From Planctomycetota bacterium (GTDB lineage: Bacteria > Planctomycetota > Planctomycetia > Gemmatales > Gemmataceae): a stretch of 59,438 nt of DNA. This document shows positions 26,665 through 35,900 of this stretch, one piece after another. The position numbers were made by a program, and so were the translations under genes. The notes beneath the pieces were generated by a model. It was not told where the DNA came from, made no database searches, and saw only the letters and a program-made list of their open reading frames with translations. Location of the stretch: assembly GCA_016873095.1 (NCBI GenBank), contig VGYC01000020.1, forward strand, positions 1-59,438. Direction: 5' to 3'. The first letter of the stretch is position 1, and each line of letters starts with the position of its first letter.

Positions 26665-27640
26665 CGGCCAGCACCGCCACTGCATAGGCGCATGCCGCGC
26701 GTGAGATTTCCGCACCCAGTTGCTCGTTCAGCGACACGATCGTGTCGCCGCTGAAGCAGTTTTGCCGTGCCAGAACGAGCCGACCCAGGAACTCGCCTTC
26801 GCCGGCGAGGACCGCCGTCGTCGGCAGCGCTGGGAGCGACCGGGACACGTGTTCGAATGCCATCGACAGCTGGTAGACCTGGCGCTGCCGCACGCGATCG
26901 ACAAGCCTGTCGATCTCTTGTCGAGGGATGGTCTCGGCGTCGCCGCACAGCATGCGGGCCAGGCGTGCGCGAGCCGCGCTGCGCGTGGCGGGGCGTCCGT
27001 CCGCACTGTGCCGGTCATCCGGGTTCTCCGGCAGCATCTCCAGCAGCAGGTATACGTCCTGCGTTGTCGCGAAAAGCTCCGCCGCCACCCCAGTTCCAAG
27101 GATCGCGCACAATGGCGTGCGCCGCACTCCCGTGTAGATCAGTTCCAGGCCACGCAAACGATCCGCGTCGGCGAGGGCGCGCGGGACCGGCCGGCCGTCA
27201 TGGAGCGGCACCAGGTCGGTCGTCGTCGAGCCGATGTCCAGCAACAGCCCACAGCCGCCGGGCACGAACCGGCAGGCGAACCGAGCGAGTGCCATCCAGT
27301 TAGCCGAAGCGACCGCCAGTGGATCGCGCCGGGCGGCGTCCAGTGCCAGGAAACCACGCTGACTCCAGACGCAAATGTTCGCATGATCCGCAAGGTCGGC
27401 GACGCTTCGCAGGATTGACAGGACTCCCTGCCGGCGACTCTCGAAGCAGTCGCACAGCTCGCCGGTCATGGTGACGGCCAGGCGGTCGAACGCCGGCATG
27501 TCGGCCAGCAGGTCCCGCAAGGCAATTCCCAGGCGTTCCGGATGCCGCCAGAGCTCAAAAGGCCGGCTGCAGGCTGTGCGCGAGACGTGAGCGGCTTTCA
27601 GGTTGGCGCCGCCGATATCGAGGCCGAGGGTGTGGGACAA
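26657..27640 (-). CDS. Hydantoinase/oxoprolinase-like protein of the H4MPT-linked C1-transfer pathway
   Basis: A 327-residue protein of the ASKHA/hydantoinase A fold. It starts at TTG 27640 with GAGG 8 bases upstream. SHTLGLDIGGANLKAAHV gives the phosphate-1 motif and LLLDIGSTTTDLVPL the phosphate-2 motif; LDIGSTTTDL is typical of the family annotated as a probable H4MPT-linked C1 transfer protein (TIGR03123). VLAGEGEFLGRLVL lies near the end. Such genes occur in methylotrophs, archaea and Planctomycetes that carry tetrahydromethanopterin-dependent formaldehyde oxidation. It is translationally coupled to the kinase. The reaction is not established. Confidence 0.75.
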   Translation of the reverse strand: MSHTLGLDIGGANLKAAHVSRTACSRPFELWRHPERLGIALRDLLADMPAFDRLAVTMTGELCDCFESRRQGVLSILRSVADLADHANICVWSQRGFLALDAARRDPLAVASANWMALARFACRFVPGGCGLLLDIGSTTTDLVPLHDGRPVPRALADADRLRGLELIYTGVRRTPLCAILGTGVAAELFATTQDVYLLLEMLPENPDDRHSADGRPATRSAARARLARMLCGDAETIPRQEIDRLVDRVRQRQVYQLSMAFEHVSRSLPALPTTAVLAGEGEFLGRLVLARQNCFSGDTIVSLNEQLGAEISRAACAYAVAVLADE

Positions 27641-28009
27641 TCGATTACCTCACTTCGCAAGTGCCCGTCCAGGTCCCGCCAGGCGGCGTTATCGGGAACA
27701 TCGGGAATCATAGCCGTGGTTGCCCACGTGTGCCACGGTGGAGTATTTGCCGGACAGGGAGAGGCTTGCCAGCTTCACGCCTTCGCGGCACTTCTCCAGT
27801 TCCTGAAAGCGGAAGCCCTTTCGAAATTGGGGGAACCGTGCGGTATTTTCGTTTTCGCCGGTCCGCTTCCCGCGCCGGTTCGCGAATTGCCGTGCACGAA
27901 TGCCGATCTCTATTCCTGGAGACTTGGACCCACGTGAGGTCGGGCTTTCGGGCCTGCCGTCCGCTCGGAAGCCTGACCTTTTTCTACTTTCATCGAACGG
28001 AGCATTCCC
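27641..28009. other. Long intergenic stretch with no clear gene
   Basis: No ORF here has convincing composition or homology. Several overlapping frames are open on both strands only because GC is high. This is the region between the divergent H4MPT-pathway pair and glnS, so both promoters should lie in it or in the next 360 bases, but no strong -35/-10 pair is visible. Confidence 0.4.
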
Positions 28010-28189
28010 TTGCACTACTTCACCGAGGCCGTGACGCGGCGTGGTCATGTCGTCGATACCTCCACGAACGCTTCCCTTGTTCGCCACGAGCGCTTGCCGT
28101 CACTCGAAGGCGACCTGTTCGAGAACGCCGGCGAATCGCAAACGCCACGCTGGGAATACCTGTGGATTGACAGGGGCGGTGAAGGCTGA
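28010..28189 (+). CDS. Possible small protein of 59 residues
   Basis: A TTG start at 28010, preceded by ACGGAG at 7-base spacing, opens a 59-residue frame ending in TGA at 28187-28189. The product begins MHYFTEAVTRRGHVVDTSTN and ends RWEYLWIDRGGEG. Third codon positions are strongly G/C, like real genes in this window, and the composition is protein-like. No family is recognised. It lies 180 bases upstream of glnS on the same strand. It could be a genuine small gene or a fragment of a larger one. Confidence 0.35.
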   Translation: MHYFTEAVTRRGHVVDTSTNASLVRHERLPSLEGDLFENAGESQTPRWEYLWIDRGGEG

Positions 28190-28222
28190 AAACGGGCTGC
28201 CAGCCTGGCCAGCCGGGAGTAC

Positions 28223-28259
28223 AAGCGACCGGACTGGCCACGCTCTTTTCCGGTCGCTT
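28223..28259 (+). promoter_or_regulatory. 11-bp inverted repeat in the glnS leader region
   Basis: AAGCGACCGGA (28223-28233) pairs with TCCGGTCGCTT (28249-28259) around a 15-base loop, about 110 bases before the glnS start. There is no T run after it, so it could be an operator, a leader hairpin or a terminator for the small upstream frame. A shorter pair, CCTCTGA (28331-28337) and TCAGAGG (28357-28363), encloses the glnS ribosome-binding sequence. Confidence 0.4.
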
Positions 28260-28369
28260 ACCGCTCCGGGCTTGCCCTGGTCCCGCGTCACGTCTGACTT
28301 GTTTAACGGGCCAGAATTCGCGACACTATACCTCTGAGGACGTGCCGCCCACGACATCAGAGGACCGTC

Positions 28370-30082
28370 ATGACGCAACCCAGCACTCCGGAAACGCCCT
28401 CTCTCAACTTCATCCAGGAAATCATGGCCGCCGACCGCGACGCCAACAAGTGGTCCGGCCGGGTCAACACGCGCTTCCCGCCGGAGCCCAACGGCTACCT
28501 GCACATCGGCCATGCCAAGTCGATCTGCATCAACTTCGGCCTCGCCAGGGAGTTCGGCGGCGTCTGCAACCTGCGCTTCGACGACACCAACCCGACCAAG
28601 GAGGATGTCGAGTACGTCGATTCCATCATGCACGATGTCCGCTGGCTCGGCTTCGACTGGGACGACCGGCTCTACTACGCGTCCGATTACTTCGAACAGC
28701 TCTACCAGTGGGCGGTCCAGCTCATCAACAAGGGCAAGGCATACGTCTGCGACCTGACCGGCGACGAGGTCCGCGAGCATCGCGGCACGCTGACCGCGCC
28801 GGGCAAGAACAGTCCGTTCCGCGACCGCAGCGTCGCCGAGAACCTCGACCTGTTCGCGCGCATGAAGGCCGGCGAGTTTCCCGACGGCAGCAGGACGTTA
28901 CGGGCCAAGATCGACATGGCGCAGCCGAATCTCAACATGCGCGATCCGGTGATGTACCGCATCCTCAAGGCGGAGCATCATCGCACCGGCAACAAGTGGT
29001 GCATCTACGCCACCTACGACTGGGCCCACGGACAGTCCGACTCCATCGAACGCATCACGCACTCGATCTGCACGCTGGAGTTCGAGAACCATCGGCCGCT
29101 GTACGACTGGTATCTCGACGAGCTGGACCTGTTCCATCCGCAGCAGATCGAGTTCGCCCGGCTCAACCTCACCTACACGGTGATGAGCAAGCGCCGTTTA
29201 CTGGAACTGGTCACCGGCAACCATGTCCGCGGCTGGGACGATCCGCGCATGCCCACCCTGGCCGGCATGCGGCGGCGCGGCTATCCGCCGGAGGCCATCC
29301 GCAACTTCTGCACGAAGATCGGCGTCTCCAAGACCGACAGCATGATCGAGATGTCCGTGCTGGAAGGCGCTGTCCGCGACGATCTCAACAAGAAGGCCCC
29401 GCGCGTCCTCGGCGTGCTCCGGCCGCTCAAGGTCGTCATCGACAACTATCCCGAAGGCCAGGTCGATGAGCTGGAGGCGATCAACAATCCCGAGGACGAA
29501 TCGATGGGAACGCGCAAGCTGCCGTTCGCGCGCGAGCTGTACATCGAGCGCGACGACTTCCGCGAGGACCCCCCCAAGGGCTACTATCGCCTGTCGCCCG
29601 GCAAGGAGGTCCGCCTCCGCTACGCTTACTTCGTCACTTGCAAGAGCGTGGTCAAGGACCCGAAGACGGGCGAGGTGACGGAGCTGCACTGCACCTACGA
29701 CCCGGCCACGCGCGGCGGCGCTGCTCCCGATGGCCGCAAGGTCCAGGGAACCATCCACTGGGTCTCCGCCGGACACGCCATCGACGCCGAGGTCCGCCTC
29801 TACGATTATCTCTTCCGCATCCCCGATCTTGCCGAGGTGCCGCCCGGCGAGGATTACAAGAGCTACATCAACCCGGAATCGCTGGTCGTGCTGCAAGGCT
29901 GCAAGCTGGAACCCGGCCTGGCCAAGGCCGAACCCGGCAGCCGCTTCCAGTTTGAGCGGCAAGGCTACTTCTGCGTCGATCCCGTCGATTCGAAGCCCGG
30001 GACGCCGGTGTTCAACCGCACCGTGTCGCTCAAGGACAGCTGGGCGAAGATCGAGAAGGGGCAGAAGAAGAAGGGCGGATGA
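28370..30082 (+). CDS. glnS: Glutaminyl-tRNA synthetase
   Basis: A 570-residue class Ic aminoacyl-tRNA synthetase that charges tRNA-Gln with glutamine. The signature [20 protein letters not shown] holds HIGH at residues 45-48, and VMSKRRL at about 271-277 is the KMSKS-type loop. [17 protein letters not shown] and the anticodon-binding beta-barrels follow. The length is close to E. coli GlnS (554). The distinguishing blocks are those of GlnS and not of GltX, so this organism probably does not rely solely on the GatCAB route for Gln-tRNA. AGAGGA lies upstream of the ATG. Confidence 0.96.
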   Translation: MTQPSTPETPSLNFIQEIMAADRDANKWSGRVNTRFPPEPNGYLHIGHAKSICINFGLAREFGGVCNLRFDDTNPTKEDVEYVDSIMHDVRWLGFDWDDRLYYASDYFEQLYQWAVQLINKGKAYVCDLTGDEVREHRGTLTAPGKNSPFRDRSVAENLDLFARMKAGEFPDGSRTLRAKIDMAQPNLNMRDPVMYRILKAEHHRTGNKWCIYATYDWAHGQSDSIERITHSICTLEFENHRPLYDWYLDELDLFHPQQIEFARLNLTYTVMSKRRLLELVTGNHVRGWDDPRMPTLAGMRRRGYPPEAIRNFCTKIGVSKTDSMIEMSVLEGAVRDDLNKKAPRVLGVLRPLKVVIDNYPEGQVDELEAINNPEDESMGTRKLPFARELYIERDDFREDPPKGYYRLSPGKEVRLRYAYFVTCKSVVKDPKTGEVTELHCTYDPATRGGAAPDGRKVQGTIHWVSAGHAIDAEVRLYDYLFRIPDLAEVPPGEDYKSYINPESLVVLQGCKLEPGLAKAEPGSRFQFERQGYFCVDPVDSKPGTPVFNRTVSLKDSWAKIEKGQKKKGG

Positions 30083-30192
30083 CCCACATCGTCAGGCGGA
30101 TTCATCGGCTCATGCGCATCGACAAGTCCCAGGCGCTGGGCGATGGCGGGGATGGCAGGCCGGCGCGTGTGGTGCGCGAGATCCTGGCGTGA
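30079..30192 (+). CDS. Very short frame overlapping the glnS stop
   Basis: An ATG overlapping the glnS TGA (ATGA) opens a 37-residue frame, [20 protein letters not shown] followed by [17 protein letters not shown]. The last residues resemble the GRPI...RAIREILA tail of the two DUF1501 proteins in this window, so it may be a decayed tail of such a gene. It may also be chance. Confidence 0.2.
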   Translation: MTHIVRRIHRLMRIDKSQALGDGGDGRPARVVREILA

Positions 30193-30258
30193 CGGCGAGA
30201 CATGGGGCTGGCTCAGCTGAATTGCTGCGCTGGCGCGGTTAGCTGATAGAATCGAACT

Positions 30259-30488
30259 ATGGCGGCTAACGACGAAAGCCGGATCGTCTTGCACTGGCGA
30301 ACCAACTCTATCGCGAGTTTCATACGCAGTGCTTCTGGCATTGCCCGCGCGATCTGGTGATTACCGATGACCTGGTGCCCATTGTTGTCAAGGGACTCCG
30401 CGCGCACGGCGGCCGGCGCGGCTTCTTGTTGGCGGGACGACTGCGCGCCCTGGACCTTGCCGTGGAAGAGTCAGGATCATGCCCTTGA
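30259..30488 (+). pseudogene. Frameshifted antitoxin-like partner of the AbiEii gene
   Basis: The ATG at 30259 gives MAANDES, then the frame is lost. One base further on the other frame continues as PDRLALANQLYREFHTQCFW, HCPRDLVITDDLVPIVVKGL and RAHGGRRGFLLAGRLRALDL, ending at TGA 30486-30488. Restoring one base near 30278 joins MAANDE to PDRLALANQ. The end overlaps the nucleotidyltransferase start by 10 bases, as in translationally coupled toxin-antitoxin pairs. TAGAAT at 30246-30251 sits so close to the ATG that the transcript could be leaderless. The antitoxin role is inferred from position. Confidence 0.6.
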
Positions 30489-31263
30489 CAGACTTTCAAC
30501 GACAAGTTGCTCGTCTCCTGGCAGGGAACCGCAACCCGGAAAGCTATGTCGCGGGCAGAGCGGTCACCAATCGTGCTGAAAACGGATTCCGCTATTCTGA
30601 AGATCTGGACGTTTTTCATGATTTGTCGGCCAGCGTCGTCGCGGCGGCGGAGGCTGACGCGCAAGCACTGACGCGCGCGGGCATGACCGTGAACTGGACC
30701 TTGCGCGGTGATGGCATCTTCAAGGCCACCGTGACGCGCGGCGCCGATGCTGTCCGGCTTGACTGGACAACGGACTCCGCCTTTCGCTTCTTTCCCGTTC
30801 AGCCGGATGACGATTTCGGGTACTGCCTTCATCCGGCAGACCTGGCCACCAACAAGATCCTGGCACTGGCGGGGCGCACGGAGATTCGCGACTTCTTGGA
30901 CACGATGTTGCTGAACCAGACCTACCTGAGCCTGGGTGCCATCATCTGGGCAGCCTGTGGCAAGGATCCGGGCTATACGCCATGCTGCTGGACCAGGCCA
31001 ACCAGCACTCGCGCTTCCAGGAAAGCGACCTGCAAGCGGAGAGGCTTGCCAGGCAAGTCGATCTCAAGGACCTCAAGCATCAATGGCTGGTTGCCCGCGA
31101 CCAGGCCGAACGCCTGTTCATCCAGCTTCCGGAGCTGGAACTGGGATGCCTCTATCTGGACAATGAGCAGAAGCCCGTCACACCGGAGCCAGCATCGTCT
31201 CAGTTCGCAAGCCTGACGCGCCATTTCGGCAGTGTGCGCGGAGCGTGGCCCAGGTTTTCCTGA
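30479..31263 (+). pseudogene. Frameshifted AbiEii/AbiGii-type nucleotidyltransferase toxin
   Basis: The first frame (30479 to about 30980) encodes an AbiEii-type nucleotidyltransferase. ESYVAGRAVTNRAENGFRYS is followed by EDLDVF, where the family has a GG-x-A loop, then R-S-x-D-L-D. It also has RLDWTTDSAFRFFPV, LHPADLATNKILALAGR and GAIIWAACGKDPGYTP. At about 30980 the protein-like sequence jumps to another frame: MLLDQANQHSRFQESDLQAE, LKHQWLVARDQAERLF, ELELGCLYLDNEQKPVTPEP and HFGSVRGAWP, ending at 31263. A missing base after ACGCC would explain it. In the first frame the product would be 245 residues with a scrambled tail. Either the gene is decaying or the assembly has an error. Confidence 0.8.
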
Positions 31264-31574
31264 TGCTCGGACATTTCCTGAAAGGAACTTGCTCGAACTA
31301 TTCGTTTTGATGTTAATGCGGCAGGGAGGACAGTGCAAGCATCAAATGTAACTGAGTGCCTTACCCCCGGCAACGAAACCGGCTTTTCGCCACGACACGC
31401 AAGGCTTGTCCAGGAGCTAATATACGGCGATCGCCTTCGATGCGGATTCGTTGCCGGGGTGCTGTGACGGGGGTGGCAACACAACGAAAATCGAAAGCCG
31501 TGGCGATACCAGTCATCGCAGGTACAATTGTCTCGGAAACTGACACAGGGCAAACGTCAATCTGGAGGTTTCGT
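31264..31574. other. Intergenic stretch with a widely spaced inverted repeat
   Basis: No gene is seen. The 13-bp arms CCCCGGCAACGAA (31365-31377) and TTCGTTGCCGGGG (31447-31459) are perfect complements 69 bases apart. They could be the ends of a small 95-bp mobile element or an operator pair. A GGAGG site at 31564-31568 serves the next gene. Confidence 0.6.
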
Positions 31575-32861
31575 ATGATCACGCGACGAACAGCCCTTGG
31601 CTCGCTCGGCGCCGTCGGCGCCGGCATGACCTTCCTGCCGGCAGCCAGCCGTGCCGACACTCGGCCGGCGAACGGGAAACGGCGCCGCCTGGCCATCGTC
31701 ACCACCGAGTGGCGTTACCGGTCGCATGCCTGGCACATGGGCGAGCGCTTCCTGGTGGGCTATCCGATCAACGGCCGCTGGCATCGGCCGCCGCTCGACG
31801 TGGTATCGGCCTATGTCGATCAGTTCCCCAAGAACGACCTGAGCCGCAAGCGCGCCGCCGAGTTCGGCTTCAAGATTCATCCCACGATCGCGGAGGCGCT
31901 GCGGTGCGGCGGCGACAAGCTGGCTGTCGATGCCGTGCTCATCATCGGCGAGCACGGCAACTACCCGCGCAACAAGCTCGGGCAAAAGCAGTATCCACGC
32001 TACGAGTTCTTCCAGCAGGTCGCCAAGGTCTTTCAGAAGGAGGGCCGTTCGCTGCCCATCTTCAACGACAAGCATCTGTCGTGGCGCTGGGAACATGCAC
32101 GCGAGATGGTGGACACGGCGAGGAAGTTGAAGATTCCGTTTCTTGCCGGCTCGTCGCTGCCGGTGACGTGGCGGATGCCGGCCTTCGACATGCCGTATGG
32201 TGCGGAGGTACAGGAGATCGTCTGTGTCGCCATGGGCGGCATCGATAGCTACGATTTCCACGCGCTGGAGACCATCCAGTGCCTGGCCGAACGGCGGCGC
32301 GGCGGCGAGACCGGCGTGGCCTGGCTGCAAGCCCTGCGCGGCGATGCTGTCTGGAAGGCGATGGACACCGGTTCCTTCGCGGCCGGTGGCTGGTCGCCGC
32401 GCCTCTTCGAGGCCTGCCTGTGCCGGTCGCAGACACTCGCGCAGCCGGAGAGCTTCAGCCATCGGCACCCCACGCCCAGGCAAATGCGCGACTGGGTCAA
32501 GCAGCCGGTCGCCTATCGGTTCGAGTACAGCGACGGCCTGAAGGCGACGATGCTGCTCCTGAACGGCCTGGTCGGTGACTTCACGGTCGCAGCTCAGTTG
32601 TCAAAGCAAGACGAGCCGCTGTCGACGCTCTTTTACCTGCCGCCAACGCCGAACGTCACCTACTCGGCGGCGCTGATGTCGAAGGCAGAAGAAACGTTTC
32701 TCACCGGCCGGCCGCCGTATCCGGTCGAGCGGACGCTGCTGACCACGGGCCTGGTTGCCGCAGGCATGCAATCGCTCGCCGAGGGTCAGAAACAGTTGCG
32801 CACGCCGCACCTTGCGGTCCGCTATCAGGCGCCGCGCGAGCCGACGTTCGCGCGCACTTGA
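31575..32861 (+). CDS. Tat-exported hypothetical protein
   Basis: A 428-residue protein from the ATG at 31575, which has GGAGG 6 bases upstream. A twin-arginine signal is clear (ITRRTALGSLGAVGAGMTFL). The mature part starts RRRLAIVTTEWRYRSHAWHM and has an alpha/beta layout with AVDAVLIIGEHGNYPRNKLG, LPIFNDKHLSWRW and IPFLAGSSLPVTWRMP, which recalls the nucleotide-binding half of oxidoreductase-like proteins without a typical GxGxxG. I recognise this as a conserved planctomycete/acidobacterial secreted family without assigned function. It has no obvious operon partner; the kinase gene follows 113 bases later. Confidence 0.75.
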   Translation: MITRRTALGSLGAVGAGMTFLPAASRADTRPANGKRRRLAIVTTEWRYRSHAWHMGERFLVGYPINGRWHRPPLDVVSAYVDQFPKNDLSRKRAAEFGFKIHPTIAEALRCGGDKLAVDAVLIIGEHGNYPRNKLGQKQYPRYEFFQQVAKVFQKEGRSLPIFNDKHLSWRWEHAREMVDTARKLKIPFLAGSSLPVTWRMPAFDMPYGAEVQEIVCVAMGGIDSYDFHALETIQCLAERRRGGETGVAWLQALRGDAVWKAMDTGSFAAGGWSPRLFEACLCRSQTLAQPESFSHRHPTPRQMRDWVKQPVAYRFEYSDGLKATMLLLNGLVGDFTVAAQLSKQDEPLSTLFYLPPTPNVTYSAALMSKAEETFLTGRPPYPVERTLLTTGLVAAGMQSLAEGQKQLRTPHLAVRYQAPREPTFART

Positions 32862-32974
32862 CCGGCAATCAGCCGCCCCGGTTCGGGCATACTTGCGAAT
32901 CAGTTGTCGCGAGGTCAGATTCCCGTGTGTCCCGCGTAGCGATCTGCCGGTCGATCGCCCCTGGTCGCCGACTC

Positions 32975-35900
32975 ATGATTCCAGCTTCCGAAAACGATCA
33001 GCCCACGGTCTCCGAGTCTGGACAGGCTGAGGACGCGGCGGCCCGCCGCGACACCGGGCAGCTGACGGCCGCACTGCCGGAGGCCAATCCTGCAACGGCC
33101 GATGCCGACGCAACCCTGGTATCTGCACCAGCAACGGCCGGCACGGGCCACGAGACGTCCATCCCTGGTTATGCCATCATCGACGAGCTGGGTCGCGGCG
33201 GCATGAGCGTCGTCTACCGGGCACGGCAGCTGAGCCTCAATCGTCTCGTCGCCCTCAAGATGATTCTCGCCGGCGTCCATTCCGGACCGAAAGAACGGCA
33301 ACGCTTTCGCACCGAGGCGGAGGCCATCGCCAAGCTGCAGCATCCATGCGTGGTCCAGATCTACGAGGTTGCCGAGCACGATGGCCAGCCTTTCTTCGCC
33401 CTTGAGCTGGTGGACGGCGGCAGCCTGCAAGGCTACATCGACCGCGGGCCGGTGTCGGTCGAGGAGTCGGCTCAGCTCATCGCGAAGCTCGCACGCGCGA
33501 TGCAGGTCGCGCACCAGCACGGCATCGTGCATCGCGACCTCAAGCCGGCCAACATCCTCCTGGCCAGTGCCGGGCATGCGGATGAAGCACGCTCGGGAGA
33601 TGACGCTGCACAGCCCACGGACGGCGTGCGCCCCTCGCTGGCTGCGATGATACCGAAGGTCACCGATTTCGGGCTGGCGAAGATGCTCGATCAGGGCGTC
33701 GGCCAGACCAATACGGGTGCGGTACTGGGCACACCGAGTTACATGGCCCCGGAGCAGGCGGCGGGACGAATCAAGGAGATCGGGCCCTGGACGGACATCT
33801 ACGCGCTCGGCGCCATCCTGTATGAGCTTCTGACGAGTCGTCCCCCATTCGGCGGCGATTCCACGCTGATGGAGATCTTGCACAAGGTACGGACCGAGGA
33901 TCCGGTCTCGCCGGTTCGACTGCGTGCCCGGATTCCACGCGACCTGGAGACGATTTGCCTGAAGTGCCTGCACAAGGACCCGCGCAAGCGCTACAAGACA
34001 GCCGAGGCGCTGGCCGACGACCTGCGCCGTTTTCAACGCGGCGAGCCGATCCAGGCCAGGCCCATCTCGGCCGTCGAGCGCTCCTGGAAATGGCTGAAAC
34101 GCCATCCGACATTATCGGCCATGCTGTCCGTCTGCGTGATCGCCGTCGCCGCCCTTCTCTATGCCGGCATCCGCCATCATGCCAACCTCGACAGTGCGTT
34201 TCGCGAGCTGGAAAAGTCGCAGGAGCAGACACGCCTGGAGAGTGTGCGCGCCCAGAGTGAGGTCACGCGCCTCAAGGTAGCCAAGGGCATGTACCTGGCC
34301 AACAACGATAACCTCCTCGAGGCGATCCCCTGGCTCGTGGACGCGCTGATGCTGGACGGCGACAATGCCGACGCCGAGCCGATGCATCGCCGCCGCATCG
34401 GCTTCGTGCTGCAGCACTGTCCGAAGCCCCTGCAAGTCTGGTTTCACGACGATCGCGTCTTCTCCGCCGAGTACAGTCTCGACGGCAAGCACACCGTCAC
34501 CGCCAGCCAGGATGCGACGGCCCGCATGTTCGATGCGCTCAGCGGTGCCACGATCGGCCCGCCCCTCAGGCATGGCGGTCCGGTCCAGCACGCATCGTAC
34601 AGTCCGGATGGACGCCATGTTGCCACCGCCAGCGACGACGGCCGCGCCCGCATCTGGGAGGCGAAGTCGGGCAAGCTCGTGAGCGACGCGCTGCGGCACG
34701 ATGGTCCGGTGTGCCGCGTCGTGTTCAGCCGCGACGGCAAGCTGATCGGCACCGGCAGCGCCGACGGTACGGCGCGTGTCTGGCGCATGCCGGCCGGCCA
34801 GCCGGTGGGCAAGCCGTTGCGTCATCCCGGGCCGGTCAAGCGGCTGGAGTTCACGCCGGACGGCCTGCTCATCGTTGCCGGCTCGATGGACGGCACGGTG
34901 CAGTGCTGGGACGTGAACAGCAGCAAGCCACTCTGGTCCAGCGCAGCGCGTCACGACAAGGGCATCACGCAGGTGCGCGTCGATCGCGACGGTCACACGG
35001 TGCTGACATCCAGCCTGGACGGCACAGCGCGCGTGTGGGAAACGACCACCGGCAAGCCATTGTCGCCGCCATTACGACACGCCGGCCAGGTTCTGTGGGC
35101 CTCACTCAGCCCGGATGGCAAGCGCGTCGTCACCGCGTCGGACGACAACTCGGCGCGGATCTGGGATGCGGTCAGCGGCAACCAGGTCGCGGACCCGATG
35201 TTCCACAAGAGCGACGTGACATTTGCCGTCTTCAGTCATGACGGCCACAGGGTGGCCACCGCCAGCGACGACAACATGGTGCGCCTGTGGGATGCCAGGA
35301 CCGGCAGGTCCATCGGCTCCAGCATCAAGCACAACGGCACCGTGCAATCGTTGCAGTTCAGTCCGGACGACCGGCACCTGCTGACGAGCAGCACCGACGG
35401 CACGGCCCGCGTGTGGCTGCCGTCGCCGGAGTCCGGCGCGGCAGCGTCGTTCCAGCACAGGGCCGCCGTCGTCCAGGCAGCTTTCAACAGCAAGGGCGAT
35501 CTCCTGTTGACCGCGAGCCTGGACGGGTCAGCGCGTCTCTGGGATCTGTCCGGCAAGGAACTCGGCAAGCCAATGACGCACGCCGGCGCCGTCAACCACG
35601 CGCGCTTCAGTCCGGACGGCCGCTTGCTTGTCACGGCGGGCAGTGACGGACTTGCCGCCGTCTGGGAAACTTCGAGTGCAAGCAAGCTATTCGATCTGAA
35701 GCATGTCGGTCCGGTGCTGGACGCGGCATTCAGTCCGGATGGCAAGCTCATCGCCACCTGCGGCCCTGATCGCTCTGCAAGGCTGTGGAACGTCGGCAAT
35801 GGCAAGCTCGCGGCGACAATGAAGCATGACGCGCTGGTGACGCGGGTTGTCTTCTCTCCCAGCGATCCGCTGCTCGCCACCGCCAGCACAGACGGCAGCG

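Noticed and set aside
27661-28170. A 169-codon frame in the gap before glnS
   Set aside because: Composition rich in Arg/Ser/Pro with no motif; it overlaps the more convincing small frame at 28010 in another phase.
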